Shown here: in pieces, positions 41,006 through 49,836 of the stretch
Numbering within the stretch: the first letter of the stretch is position 1
How the letters are laid out: each line of letters opens with the position of its first letter
Assembly: GCF_005771675.1 (NCBI RefSeq)
Contig: NZ_VAJM01000014.1
Span: forward strand, 157,464-221,463
DNA length: 64,000 nucleotides
Direction: 5' to 3'
Origin: Hymenobacter jeollabukensis
GTDB taxonomy: Bacteria > Bacteroidota > Bacteroidia > Cytophagales > Hymenobacteraceae
Translations under genes and position numbers: made by a program
Notes under the pieces: model-generated
Seen by the model: only the letters and a program-made list of their open reading frames with translations
Told to the model about the DNA's origin: nothing
Database searches by the model: none

Positions 41006-41037
41006 TTGGCTACGCGTTGGCCGAATGCTTACCTTTG
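41006..41037 (+). promoter_or_regulatory. Candidate promoter TTG-N21-TACCTTTG
   Basis: TTG at 41006-41008 and TACCTTTG at 41030-41037 match the two-part Bacteroidota housekeeping consensus within 2 bp of the usual spacing. The ATG of the DPM-type gene lies 5 bp after the -7 element, so the transcript would be nearly leaderless or the start lies elsewhere. Confidence 0.4.
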
Positions 41038-41042
41038 ACCTA

Positions 41043-41840
41043 ATGAACGATTCGCTCGTCATCATACCGACCTACAACGAACGGGAAAACGCCGAGCTGA
41101 TCATCCGCAAGGTGTTTTCGCTGCCGAAGCTATTCGATGTACTCATCATCGATGACGGCTCGCCCGATGGCACCGCCGACGTGGTGCGCGGCCTGCAGCA
41201 CGAGTTTCAGGGGCGCCTGCACCTGGAGGAGCGCCGCGGCAAGCTGGGCCTGGGCACGGCATACATTCACGGCTTTCGGTGGGCGCTGCGCCACGGCTAC
41301 GGCTACATCTTCGAGATGGACGCCGACTTCTCGCACAACCCCGACGATTTGATCCGCCTCTACGAGGCCTGCGCCGTAGAAGGCCACGACATGGCCATCG
41401 GCTCGCGCTACATCACCGGCGTGAACGTGGTGAACTGGCCCATGGACCGCGTGCTGATGTCGTGGTTTGCCTCGGCCTACGTGCGCTTCGTCACCGGCAT
41501 GCCCATCATGGACGCCACCGCGGGCTTCAAGTGCTACACGGCCCGCGTGCTCAGCGCCATCCTCGAGAACAAGATTCGCTTCGTGGGCTACGCCTTCCAG
41601 ATCGAGATGAAATGGCTGGCGTTCAAGTACGGGTTCCTGATCAAGGAAGTGCCGATTATCTTCACCGACCGCACCCGCGGCGCCTCCAAAATGTCGAAGG
41701 GCATTTTCAAGGAAGCCCTGCTGGGCGTGGTGCAGATGAAGGTCGACAGCTGGTTCCGCCGCTTCCCGCAGCGGGGCGAAATCGTCGCCGCCGCGGCGCC
41801 GGCCTCTACGGCCGCAACCCCGGCCCGGGAAACGCGGTAA
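41043..41840 (+). CDS. Polyprenol-phosphate mannosyltransferase-like GT2
   Basis: The 265-residue protein is a GT-A fold glycosyltransferase of the DPM1 group: SLVIIPTYNERENAELII, LIIDDGSPDGTADVV, GLGTAYIHGFRWAL, the metal-binding EMDADFSHNPDDL, and DATAGFKCYTARVL. These transfer mannose or another hexose from a nucleotide sugar to a polyprenyl phosphate on the inner membrane. It lacks the C-terminal membrane part of longer DPM proteins and ends in an Ala-rich tail. ATG 41043 begins the conserved part. TerC follows 46 bp later. Confidence 0.9.
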   Translation: MNDSLVIIPTYNERENAELIIRKVFSLPKLFDVLIIDDGSPDGTADVVRGLQHEFQGRLHLEERRGKLGLGTAYIHGFRWALRHGYGYIFEMDADFSHNPDDLIRLYEACAVEGHDMAIGSRYITGVNVVNWPMDRVLMSWFASAYVRFVTGMPIMDATAGFKCYTARVLSAILENKIRFVGYAFQIEMKWLAFKYGFLIKEVPIIFTDRTRGASKMSKGIFKEALLGVVQMKVDSWFRRFPQRGEIVAAAAPASTAATPARETR

Positions 41841-41886
41841 GGGTGGGCAACGGGCCGCATCGGCGGCCGTTTTACGGGCGCGCAGC

Positions 41887-42831
41887 ATGACGATTTCTCC
41901 CTGGTTCTGGGTTGGCTTCAACCTCTTCGTGCTGGCCATGCTGCTGCTGGACCTGCTGGTGTTCAACCGCCAGGCCCACGTGGTGCGCATGCGCGAAGCC
42001 CTGAGCTGGAGCGCCTTCTGGATTGCCCTGTCGCTGGCCTTCAACTACCTGATTTACCGGCAAATGGGCCGCGAACCGGCCATCAATTTCCTGACGGGCT
42101 ACCTGCTGGAAAAGGCACTGAGCGTGGACAACCTGTTCGTGTTCCTGCTCATTTTCACCTACTTCAAGGTGCCGCCGCAGTACCAGCACCGCATCCTGTT
42201 CTGGGGCGTGCTCGGGGCCTTGGTGCTGCGCGCCGCGTTTATCGTGCTCGGGGCGGCGCTCATCAGCAAGTTCAGCTGGACGCTCTACCTGCTCGGGGCC
42301 TTCCTGGTGTATACCGGCGTGAAAATGGCCACCAGCAGCGGCGACCCGAACATCGACCCGGAAAACAACCCGGTGGTGAAGTTTCTGAGCCGGCACCTGC
42401 CCATCACGGCCCGCTACGAGGGCGGGCGGTTTTTCGTGCGGCGCGAAAAGCTGCTGTTTGCCACGCCGCTGTTCGTGGTGCTGGTGATGGTGGAAACCAC
42501 CGACGTGGTCTTCGCCGCCGACTCGATTCCGGCCATTCTGGCCGTTACGCAGGACAAGTTTATCGTCTACACCTCCAACGTGTTTGCCCTGCTGGGCCTG
42601 CGCGCCCTCTACTTCGCCTTGGCCGGGCTGATGACGCTGTTTCACTACCTGCACTACGGCCTCGCGCTCATCCTCGTCTTCATCGGCGGCAAGCTGCTGC
42701 TGCACGACTTCTTCGTGGTACCCACGGAATGGGCCCTGGGCGTCGTCGCGGCGCTGCTGGCCCTGTCGGTGGTCTTCTCGCTACTGTTTCCGCGCAAGGA
42801 AGTGCCGGTCGACACGCCCGACGGGCCGTAG
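41887..42831 (+). CDS. TerC-family integral membrane protein (Alx-like)
   Basis: The 314-residue protein has about nine hydrophobic helices and the two TerC signatures: LLEKALSVDNLFVFLLIF (around 75-95) and VETTDVVFAADSIPAILAV (around 200-220), whose acidic residues line the ion path. TerC/Alx proteins export manganese and support metal loading of exported proteins or tellurite resistance. It has no ter cluster around it. The gene follows the DPM-type gene by 46 bp and may share its transcript. Confidence 0.9.
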   Translation: MTISPWFWVGFNLFVLAMLLLDLLVFNRQAHVVRMREALSWSAFWIALSLAFNYLIYRQMGREPAINFLTGYLLEKALSVDNLFVFLLIFTYFKVPPQYQHRILFWGVLGALVLRAAFIVLGAALISKFSWTLYLLGAFLVYTGVKMATSSGDPNIDPENNPVVKFLSRHLPITARYEGGRFFVRREKLLFATPLFVVLVMVETTDVVFAADSIPAILAVTQDKFIVYTSNVFALLGLRALYFALAGLMTLFHYLHYGLALILVFIGGKLLLHDFFVVPTEWALGVVAALLALSVVFSLLFPRKEVPVDTPDGP

Positions 42832-42997
42832 CGCCCTGGCTTTGTCCGTGACGGCAGCGCCGGTTGTTGCCCGGTCCTGACCACTGCCCGCCTGAACCGC
42901 AGCGGGGAAAATCCAGCCGTGGTAAAGTATACGCGGCCCATTACGCGTCAGCCGGTGCGGGCTGCCGGGTGTGGTGGTCGTTATTTCTGCTTTGAGC

Positions 42998-43756
42998 ATG
43001 AACGCCGACCTGCTTTACCATTCTGCGCCACCCGAGGCCGCGCTGGCCGGGGTGGTCGAAAGCTTCTGGCAGCTAAAGACCGGCGCCGAGGCGGCCGCCA
43101 AGCCCATCTGGCTGCTGCCCGACGGCCGCATCGACGTGCTGTTTTCGTACTCCGCCACCGAGCCCTACCACGTCATGCTCATGGGCCTGGGCAGCACGGC
43201 CGAGCCCGCCACCCTGGCGGCCGGCACGGTACTGGGCGGCGTGAGCCTGCACCTGCCGGCCGCCGAGTACCTGCTCGGCGGCAGCGTGGCCGATATCCTG
43301 AACGGGGCCCGGCCACTGCCCGCCGATTTCTGGGGTGTGACACCGGCCGACCTGGCTGATTTCGGGCAGTTCTGTGCCCGGCTCAGCGCCGCGCTGCGCG
43401 CCCGGCTGCGCCCCATTGATGATGCGCGCAAGCGGCGGCTGTTCGAACTGCTCTACGCCTCCGACGGCGCGCTGCCGGTGCACGAGCTGGCCGACCGCGC
43501 GGGCTGGAGCAGCCGGCAGATCAACCGCTACTTCCAGCAGTATTTCGGCCTCTCGCTTAAGGCCTACTGCGCCATTCTGCGGTTTCGGGCGGCGTTTCCG
43601 CAGCTCAAGGCCGGGCGGCTGTTTCCCGAGCAGCACTTCGCCGATCAGGCCCACTTCATCCGCGAGGTGCGCCGGCTGGCGGGCGTGCGGCCCAAAGACC
43701 TGGTCCGCAACGAGAATGACCGATTTATTCAATTTTCGGCCTGGACTGAGAAATAG
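42998..43756 (+). CDS. AraC-family transcriptional regulator
   Basis: The 252-residue protein has an N-terminal sensor-like domain (ESFWQLKTG, IWLLPDGRIDVLFSY, a pattern seen in DUF6597-type AraC regulators) and a C-terminal AraC DNA-binding domain: VHELADRAGWSSRQINRYFQ is the first helix-turn-helix, then QAHFIREVRRLAGVRPKDL. ATG 42998 was chosen over GTG-type codons upstream. It lies 33 bp before a TetX-like monooxygenase on the same strand, which it probably controls. Confidence 0.88.
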   Translation: MNADLLYHSAPPEAALAGVVESFWQLKTGAEAAAKPIWLLPDGRIDVLFSYSATEPYHVMLMGLGSTAEPATLAAGTVLGGVSLHLPAAEYLLGGSVADILNGARPLPADFWGVTPADLADFGQFCARLSAALRARLRPIDDARKRRLFELLYASDGALPVHELADRAGWSSRQINRYFQQYFGLSLKAYCAILRFRAAFPQLKAGRLFPEQHFADQAHFIREVRRLAGVRPKDLVRNENDRFIQFSAWTEK

Positions 43757-43789
43757 CTTTGTCTTCGTAATCATCACTGAACGAAGACC

Positions 43790-44947
43790 ATGCTTCTTAC
43801 CGATAAGCAAACGGCCATCATCGGCGGCGGGCCCGGCGGCCTCACGCTGGCCCGCCTGCTGCAGCTGCGGGGAGCCCGCGTGACCGTATATGAGCGCGAC
43901 CCGGACCGCTCGGCCCGGCAGCAGGGCGCCACCCTCGATCTGCACGACGAATCAGGCCTGCGCGCCCTCACCAAGGCCGGTCTGCTCGACGCCTTCCGCC
44001 AGCACTACCGCCCCGGCGCCGACCGCCTGCGCCTCGTCGACGGCCAAGGCCGCATCCTATTTGACCAGCACGCGCAGTCCGAGGAGCCCACGTTCGGCCA
44101 CGAGCATTTTCGCCCCGAAATTGACCGGGGGCCGCTCCGCGAATTGCTTCTCGACTCGCTCGCGCCGGATACCATCGTGTGGAACAGTCAGCTGCGCGGC
44201 CTGGAGCCCGAGGGCGCGGGTTGGCGCCTGCATTTCCCGGACGGCCGCACGGCCTACGCCGACCTCGTCATCGGGGCCGACGGGACTGGCTCCAAGGTGC
44301 GCCCGTTGGTGACGCCGCTGCCGCCGTTCTTCACCGGCTACACCGTGGTGGAGGGCAACATTTACGAGGCCGCCCGGAATGCGCCCGCGCTGTGGGCGCT
44401 GACCAAGGGCGGCAAGGTCTTCGCCCTGGCCCACAACCAAAGCATCATTCTCAGTGCCAAGGGTGACGGCAGCCTCTCGTTCTACACCTGCCAGCGCAGC
44501 GCGGAGGACTGGGTACACCGCAGCGGCATCGACTTCCAGAGCCTGCCGCAGGTAGCCGCTTGGTTTGCCCGCGACTTCGCGGCCTGGAGCCCGGCCTGGC
44601 AGGAGCTGTTTGCCACCGAGCACCTGTACGTGGTACCGCGCCCGCAATACTGCATGCCGCTGGATCAGACCTGGGCGCCGCAAGCCAGCATCACCCTGCT
44701 CGGCGACGCGGCCCACCTGATGCCGCCCTACGCCGGTGAAGGCGTAAATATGGCCATGCTCGACGCGCTGGAGCTGAGCTACTGCCTCACCGACGGCCGC
44801 TTCGCCGACCTGCGCCCGGCCATCGGCCACTACGAAACCGAAATGCGTCGCCGTGGCAGCGCGGTAGCCGCCGTTTCCATCGAGTCGATGGAGCAGCTGC
44901 ATTCGCCGGGCGCCCTGGCCTGGATGAGCCGGATAACCGAAGCGTGA
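43790..44947 (+). CDS. TetX-like FAD-dependent monooxygenase
   Basis: The 385-residue flavoprotein follows TetX over its full length: TAIIGGGPGGLTLARLLQ and VTVYERDPDRSARQQGATL, then LDLHDESGLRALTKAGLL, PEIDRGPLRELLLDSL, DLVIGADGTGSKVR and ITLLGDAAHLMPPYAGEGVN. In TetX these parts bind FAD, and residues near the LHFG segment touch tetracycline; here that segment reads LSFY, so the drug contacts are not kept as remembered. The natural substrate is therefore open. The AraC regulator 33 bp upstream suggests inducible expression. A perfect 19-bp stem lies beyond the stop. Confidence 0.88.
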   Translation: MLLTDKQTAIIGGGPGGLTLARLLQLRGARVTVYERDPDRSARQQGATLDLHDESGLRALTKAGLLDAFRQHYRPGADRLRLVDGQGRILFDQHAQSEEPTFGHEHFRPEIDRGPLRELLLDSLAPDTIVWNSQLRGLEPEGAGWRLHFPDGRTAYADLVIGADGTGSKVRPLVTPLPPFFTGYTVVEGNIYEAARNAPALWALTKGGKVFALAHNQSIILSAKGDGSLSFYTCQRSAEDWVHRSGIDFQSLPQVAAWFARDFAAWSPAWQELFATEHLYVVPRPQYCMPLDQTWAPQASITLLGDAAHLMPPYAGEGVNMAMLDALELSYCLTDGRFADLRPAIGHYETEMRRRGSAVAAVSIESMEQLHSPGALAWMSRITEA

Positions 44948-44977
44948 CCCGCCCTTGCGCAGCCAAGCCCGCGCTAC

Positions 44978-45023
44978 CAGCAACAAGGCCGCCCGGGAAG
45001 GAAACCGGGCGGCCTTGTTGCTG
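44978..45023. terminator. Perfect 19-bp hairpin between convergent genes
   Basis: CAGCAACAAGGCCGCCCGG (44978-44996) and its exact complement (45005-45023) flank an 8-nt loop between the TetX-like and GT51 gene ends. It probably ends transcription from both sides, although T runs are weak. Confidence 0.75.
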
Positions 45024-45038
45024 GGTAATGCCGTCAGA

Positions 45039-47219
45039 TTAGTTTTTCGGCGGGGTGGCGGGGGCAGCTGCCGGCTGGGTGGCGTTGACGCCCGCGTCGG
45101 GGGCGGCGCCGCCGGTATTGAGCAGGTCGATGAGGTTGATGGGGTCGAACTGGCTGCTGTCGGCGGCCTGCACGCGGGTGGTGTCGGGGCGGGCGGAGAA
45201 GCTCATGTAGCCGCGGGCCGGGCCGGTCAGGTTCACGGAGCGGCTCAGGCCGTCGGCTTCGGACTCCGGAATGTAGCCGCGAGCGGCCATGATGTCGGCA
45301 ATCAGGCGGAAGAAGTAGCGCGTGCTGCGGCGCAGGTCGCCGTAAGCATCGAACGACTGGCGGGCGTACTTGGGCTTGGGAATGATGCTGGCCAGGTACA
45401 GGCTTTCCTGCAGGTTGAGGTCGGCGGGCTGCTTGCCGTAGTAGAACTTGGCCGCTTCGGCCACGCCGTACACGCCCCGCTCGCCGCCGGGCCAGCGGTA
45501 CTTGCTCGGGCCCCACTCGATGATGTTCAGGTAGACCTCCATCATGCGCTGCTTGCTCACCAGGCGGGTATTTTCGATCAGCCACACCATCAGCGCTTCC
45601 TCGGCCTTGCGGGCAATGGTCTTCTGGCGGGTCAGAAACACGTTCTTGACCAGCTGCATCGAGAGCGTACTGCCGCCGCGGGCGAAGCGCTTTTCCTTGA
45701 GGTTCTGGATGGCCGACTTCACGAAGGCCTTTTCCATGAAGCCCTTGTGGGTGAAAAAGCGCGGGTCCTCGGCGGTGATGATGGCGTACTTCAGGTAGTT
45801 CGACACCTGGTCGAAAGGCACGAACTCGGGGTTGGAGGGGCCCACCAGGAAGGTCTTGAGCGAGTCGCCCTTGTCGTTGTAGGCCGTGTAGGGGAATTCC
45901 TGGTTGAGCAGGCGCAGGTCCGTCTTGCCGAAGCGCGTGATGCGGAAGTCGTTGCTCTTCTTCAGCGCGGAATCGAACTTCAGGCTGTCGACCCGCTGCA
46001 TGTCCAGGGCCAGATTCATGCGGTACTGCAGCTTGCCGGTGCCCTGCATGCCCTGCACGGCCTCGAACACGCCCTGCGGCAGCGAGGCGAAGAAATCGGT
46101 GGCCGGCGTTTCGGCCGATTCCACGTTGGCCGCCAGCAGCAGGCCGCGCATGCGCGGGCTGTAGTTGAGTGTATTCTCGTCGTAGCGGCCCTTCAGGTCG
46201 GCGGCGGTGCGCAGGCGGATGCTCACCTGCGGGTAGGCCTCGATTTTGTTGAGGCGTACCTTGGTACCCTTGTCCAGGGCCAGGTAGTTCTGGCCCAGCG
46301 TGGCCACGAAGTCGATGCCGCCGCGGCGCACCACCACGTCCGAGTCCGAAATCTTGGGGTGGTTCAGGCGGAAGTTGCTGGCGGCGGCGGCCCCGCGCAC
46401 GGTCAGCTGCTCGTCGTCGTAGTCCTTGCCGGCCAGGCTCAGGTGCAGGGTATCGAACTGCACGCGGGCCCCGTAGCGGCGCTGCAGCAGCGGCAGAATC
46501 ACGGGCTGCCGGTTCTGGCCGAACACCTGCACGTCGAGGTTTTCGTCGCCCTGCTCCACGTGGCCGGTCAGGCCGATGCGGTTGGTAACGGAGTCGAGCA
46601 CCACCGTCAGCTGCCCGGTCAGGTCGCCGTCTTCGATGGCCAGCTGGGGCATGGTGAGCGTGGCGGCGTGGCGCGGGCTGCGGTAGGTGACGAGGAAGTC
46701 GCGAAAATCGGCCTGGCCGGGAATGTTGTCGAGGCCCGCGTCGAGCAGCTGGTTGAGCACGGCGCCGTAGTTGGTGCCCTTGGTCGTGTCGCGCTTGACG
46801 GCGGTGGCGGCCCCGCGCTTCTTGAGCAGGAAGCCGTAGTTGTCGTCGCCGGCGGCCGTTTTCAGAGCGCGCAGCCGAGCCTGGTGGATCTGCAGGTCGC
46901 TGAACACCGGGCGGCGGGCAAACAAGGAGCGCAGCGAAATGCTGGCGGTGATGCGCTGGGCGGTGAGCAGCGTGTCGCGCAGGCCCTCCGTCGGCACCAG
47001 GCTCACCCCGTTGATCTGCACCGTGTTCAAATCGGTGAAGGCCGCCGGGCCCAGACCCAGGGTCACGGGGTATTTGCGCTCCATCTTGGTTTTGACTTCG
47101 CCCAGGGCGTAGCGCAGCAGCTCTTCGCGCTTGAGCAGAAAGATTCCCAGCCCGATGAGCAGCAGAGCCGCCACCGAGCCCAGGCTCCAGTACAATATTT
47201 TCTTGGTCTTTGGCTTCAC
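45039..47219 (-). CDS. AsmA-like/GT51 transglycosylase fusion
   Basis: The 726-residue protein has an N-terminal membrane anchor (ILYWSLGSVAALLLIGLGIF), then about 370 residues of beta-rich AsmA-like sequence (VTLGLGPAAFTDLNTVQING, LTVRGAAAASNFRLNHPKI). From about 455 follows a GT51 peptidoglycan glycosyltransferase domain: AIITAEDPRFFTHKGF with the catalytic Glu, RGGSTLSMQLVKNVFLT, and MEVYLNIIEWGP. No transpeptidase domain follows; the C-terminus is Ala/Pro-rich. It should polymerise glycan strands on the outer face of the inner membrane. The AsmA-like part is unusual for monofunctional GT51 enzymes and might bind lipid-linked substrate or another envelope layer. Confidence 0.9.
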   Translation of the reverse strand: MKPKTKKILYWSLGSVAALLLIGLGIFLLKREELLRYALGEVKTKMERKYPVTLGLGPAAFTDLNTVQINGVSLVPTEGLRDTLLTAQRITASISLRSLFARRPVFSDLQIHQARLRALKTAAGDDNYGFLLKKRGAATAVKRDTTKGTNYGAVLNQLLDAGLDNIPGQADFRDFLVTYRSPRHAATLTMPQLAIEDGDLTGQLTVVLDSVTNRIGLTGHVEQGDENLDVQVFGQNRQPVILPLLQRRYGARVQFDTLHLSLAGKDYDDEQLTVRGAAAASNFRLNHPKISDSDVVVRRGGIDFVATLGQNYLALDKGTKVRLNKIEAYPQVSIRLRTAADLKGRYDENTLNYSPRMRGLLLAANVESAETPATDFFASLPQGVFEAVQGMQGTGKLQYRMNLALDMQRVDSLKFDSALKKSNDFRITRFGKTDLRLLNQEFPYTAYNDKGDSLKTFLVGPSNPEFVPFDQVSNYLKYAIITAEDPRFFTHKGFMEKAFVKSAIQNLKEKRFARGGSTLSMQLVKNVFLTRQKTIARKAEEALMVWLIENTRLVSKQRMMEVYLNIIEWGPSKYRWPGGERGVYGVAEAAKFYYGKQPADLNLQESLYLASIIPKPKYARQSFDAYGDLRRSTRYFFRLIADIMAARGYIPESEADGLSRSVNLTGPARGYMSFSARPDTTRVQAADSSQFDPINLIDLLNTGGAAPDAGVNATQPAAAPATPPKN

Positions 47220-47456
47220 GCGGAGGTTGAGAGAGGGTATTGGGCGGCGGTTCGGGCCATTTTCGGGCCGGTCGGGCGCTGCCTCTGGAACAAAAGTACC
47301 ATAAACTGCCCCTACGCGCCGCGCTTCTTTGCGTTGCCGGGGCCGCCCGGCCTCGCTACCTTCGCCCCCGAATCAAGCCGGAGTGCCGCCGCGGGCAGGC
47401 AGGAGCCAGTGCTTCAGCGTCTGAAACCCCGGTGGCGGGCTCCGCAGTTCCGCCCT
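47220..47456. promoter_or_regulatory. Divergent promoter region of the GT51 and purB genes
   Basis: This 237-bp spacer separates divergent starts. A GCTACCTTCGCC word about 90 bp before purB resembles the -7 consensus. No gene or strong hairpin was seen. Confidence 0.4.
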
Positions 47457-48809
47457 ATGCTGCACGACGCGCTGACGCCCCTCACCGCCCTCTCGCCCCT
47501 CGACGGCCGCTACCGCCGCCAGACCGCCCCGCTCGCCCCGTATTTCTCCGAGCTGGCCCTGATCCGCTACCGCGTGCTGGTGGAAGTGGAGTACTTCATT
47601 GCCCTCTGCGAGCTGCCGCTGCCCCAGCTCATTGGCGTCGACAAGGCCGCGTACGAGCCGCTGCGCCGCCTCTACCTGGACTTCACCGAAGCCGACGCGG
47701 AGGCCATCAAGGCCCACGAGCGGGTAACCAACCACGACGTGAAAGCCGTGGAATACTGGCTGCGCGACCAGTTCACCGGCCTGGGCCTGGACGAGTACCT
47801 GGAGTTCATCCACTTCGGGCTGACCTCGCAGGATGTGAACAACACCGCCGTGCCGCTCAGCCTGCGCGAGGCCTTGCAGCGCGAAATCCTGCCCGCCTAC
47901 GAGCAGCTGGCTGATCAGCTCCGCTCGTTCGTGGCCCAGTGGGCCGCCGTGCCCATGCTGGCCCGCACCCACGGCCAGCCCGCCTCCCCCACGCGCCTGG
48001 GCAAGGAGCTGGACGTGTTTGTGGCGCGCCTGGAGGCTCAGCTGCACCTCTTGAAGCAGGTGCCGTTCGGCGCCAAGTTCGGCGGGGCCACCGGCAACTT
48101 CAACGCCCACTACGTCGCCTACCCCGACGTGGACTGGCACCAGTTCGGCACGCGGTTCGTGAACGAGCAGCTGGGCTTGTCGCGCTCCTACCCCACCACC
48201 CAGATCGAGCACTACGACCACCTGGCGGCCACCTGCGACGGGCTCAAGCGACTCAACACCATCCTCATCGACCTGGCGCGCGACGTGTGGCAGTACATTT
48301 CGCTGGGCTACTTCCGCCAGCAGGTGAAAGCCGGCGAAGTGGGCTCCTCGGCCATGCCGCACAAGGTCAACCCCATCGACTTCGAAAACGCAGAGGGCAA
48401 CCTGGGCCTGGCCAACGCCGTGCTGGAGCACCTGGCGGCCAAGCTGCCGATTTCGCGCCTGCAGCGGGACCTGACCGACAGCACCGTGCTGCGCAACCTG
48501 GGCGTGCCGCTGGGCCACATCCTGATTTCGCTCACCGCCCTGCAGCGCGGCCTGGGCAAGCTGGCCCTCGACGAAACCGCCCTGCGCCGCGACCTGGAAG
48601 CCAACTGGGCCGTGGTGGCCGAAGCCATTCAGACCATTCTGCGCCGCGAGCGTTACCCCGACCCCTACAACGCCCTCAAGGCCCTGACCCGCACCGGCGG
48701 AGCCATTTCGGCGGATACCATCAGCGCGTTTGTGGATGAGCTGGACGTGAGCGACGCCGTGAAAACCGAGCTGCGCGGCATCACGCCGTGGAACTACGTG
48801 GGCGCCTAA
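47457..48809 (+). CDS. purB: Adenylosuccinate lyase
   Basis: The 450-residue enzyme cleaves SAICAR and adenylosuccinate in purine synthesis. It shows LTALSPLDGRYRRQTAPLAP, FGLTSQDVNNTAVPL, ARTHGQPASPTRLGKEL and the fumarase-superfamily signature SSAMPHKVNPIDFENAEGN with the catalytic Ser in the flexible loop. The length is typical. ATG 47457 begins the conserved part; the frame is open far upstream but only antisense to the GT51 gene. A strong terminator follows. Confidence 0.95.
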   Translation: MLHDALTPLTALSPLDGRYRRQTAPLAPYFSELALIRYRVLVEVEYFIALCELPLPQLIGVDKAAYEPLRRLYLDFTEADAEAIKAHERVTNHDVKAVEYWLRDQFTGLGLDEYLEFIHFGLTSQDVNNTAVPLSLREALQREILPAYEQLADQLRSFVAQWAAVPMLARTHGQPASPTRLGKELDVFVARLEAQLHLLKQVPFGAKFGGATGNFNAHYVAYPDVDWHQFGTRFVNEQLGLSRSYPTTQIEHYDHLAATCDGLKRLNTILIDLARDVWQYISLGYFRQQVKAGEVGSSAMPHKVNPIDFENAEGNLGLANAVLEHLAAKLPISRLQRDLTDSTVLRNLGVPLGHILISLTALQRGLGKLALDETALRRDLEANWAVVAEAIQTILRRERYPDPYNALKALTRTGGAISADTISAFVDELDVSDAVKTELRGITPWNYVGA

Positions 48810-48833
48810 GCCTTTGGCATTCCTTCGACCCGT

Positions 48834-48862
48834 AAAGCCCCGCCACACCGGCGGGGCTTTTT
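48834..48862 (+). terminator. Intrinsic terminator after purB
   Basis: AAAGCCCCGCC and GGCGGGGCTTT form an 11-bp perfect stem with a 5-nt loop, followed by TT. It begins 25 bp after the purB stop. Confidence 0.92.
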
Positions 48863-49110
48863 GCGTTGCGGGCGCCGGTCCTGCCGCGCGTAGTGATACC
48901 GCTGATTATTAACGGGTTCGAAGGACAAGGCTGGCGCTATCTAAAAAATAGACAAGATTTTTGTTATATATATGAATTAATGATGAAGATTGGGCACCAT
49001 CTAAACGAATGATCTGTGGCGTATGCCGCTAGCGCAGGATTTTTTCGGCTGGATTTTCCGTCCTCGGACACTGCTTTCCGGCAGTCGTCTCGCTCCTTTC
49101 CGCGCCTATT
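48863..49110. promoter_or_regulatory. AT-rich leader of the first LuxR-type gene
   Basis: The roughly 250 bp between the purB terminator and the regulator gene are AT-rich, with a TTTTTGTTATATATATGAATTAATG-like stretch near 48957. The word ATCTAAA occurs twice (about 48938 and 49000). No gene seen. Confidence 0.4.
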
Positions 49111-49782
49111 ATGACCACCGAACAGCAGCGCATGCAAGACTGCATTGCCGCTATTGCCTCCACCGCCGACCTACACCCGGGAATTTTAATCGTCCACCAC
49201 ATTCCGAGCACTTCGGTGGCCTACATGTCGCGCCGGGGGCTGGAGCTACTGGGCGTCAGCGTCGAGGAGCTGCGGGCCCTGGGAGCCGACTACCACCAGC
49301 GTTTTTTCAACCCGGAGGATGCGGCCGAATATGCGCCCAAAATATGGGCGCTGCTGGAGCAAAACGACTTCGAGCAGGTAACCTCGTTTTTTCAGCAGGT
49401 CCGCACCATCGAAAGCTCCGACTGGAGCCTCTACCTCAGCGCCGTGCGCCTGCTGCTGCGCGACGACGACGGCCTGCCGTTGCTGATGCTCTCCTACTCC
49501 TGCGCCATCGACCCGACCAGTCACATTCCGCTGAAAGTGCAGCGCCTGGTCGATGAAAACAACTTCCTGCGCCAGCACGCCGCGACGTTTGCCAGCCTCA
49601 CCGGGCGCGAGCGGGAAGTGCTGCGCCTGCTGGCACTGGGCCACAGCGCCCCCGAAATTGCCGCCACGCTGTTCATCTCGGCGCAAACCGCCGAAACGCA
49701 CCGCCGCAACATCCGCCAGAAGCTCGGGGCCGAGTCGGCCTTCGAGCTGGGCCAGTTTGCCCGGGCCTTCGATTTGATTTAA
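49111..49782 (+). CDS. LuxR-type regulator with PAS-like N-terminus, paralog 1
   Basis: The 223-residue protein has a PAS-like sensor domain (about 20-145; VAYMSRRGLELLGVSVEELR, YHQRFFNPEDAAEYAP) and a C-terminal LuxR/GerE helix-turn-helix: LTGREREVLRLLALGHSAPE, then TLFISAQTAETHRRNIRQKL. No receiver domain is present. The second gene downstream (49837) is a close paralog, with near-identical DNA-binding domains, so both probably bind the same sites. Candidate sites TACCC-N6-GGGTA lie at 50744 and 56500. Confidence 0.9.
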   Translation: MTTEQQRMQDCIAAIASTADLHPGILIVHHIPSTSVAYMSRRGLELLGVSVEELRALGADYHQRFFNPEDAAEYAPKIWALLEQNDFEQVTSFFQQVRTIESSDWSLYLSAVRLLLRDDDGLPLLMLSYSCAIDPTSHIPLKVQRLVDENNFLRQHAATFASLTGREREVLRLLALGHSAPEIAATLFISAQTAETHRRNIRQKLGAESAFELGQFARAFDLI

Positions 49783-49836
49783 CCCGCTCCCCGAACGGCG
49801 AATTACGCCGTGCCTCCTTGCTCCAACCACACCGTT

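Noticed and set aside
44955..47456. Very long open plus-strand frame leading into purB
   Set aside because: It is antisense to the AsmA/GT51 gene, with His/Gly/Ala-rich low-information sequence typical of shadows in high-GC DNA; the conserved PurB part starts at 47457.
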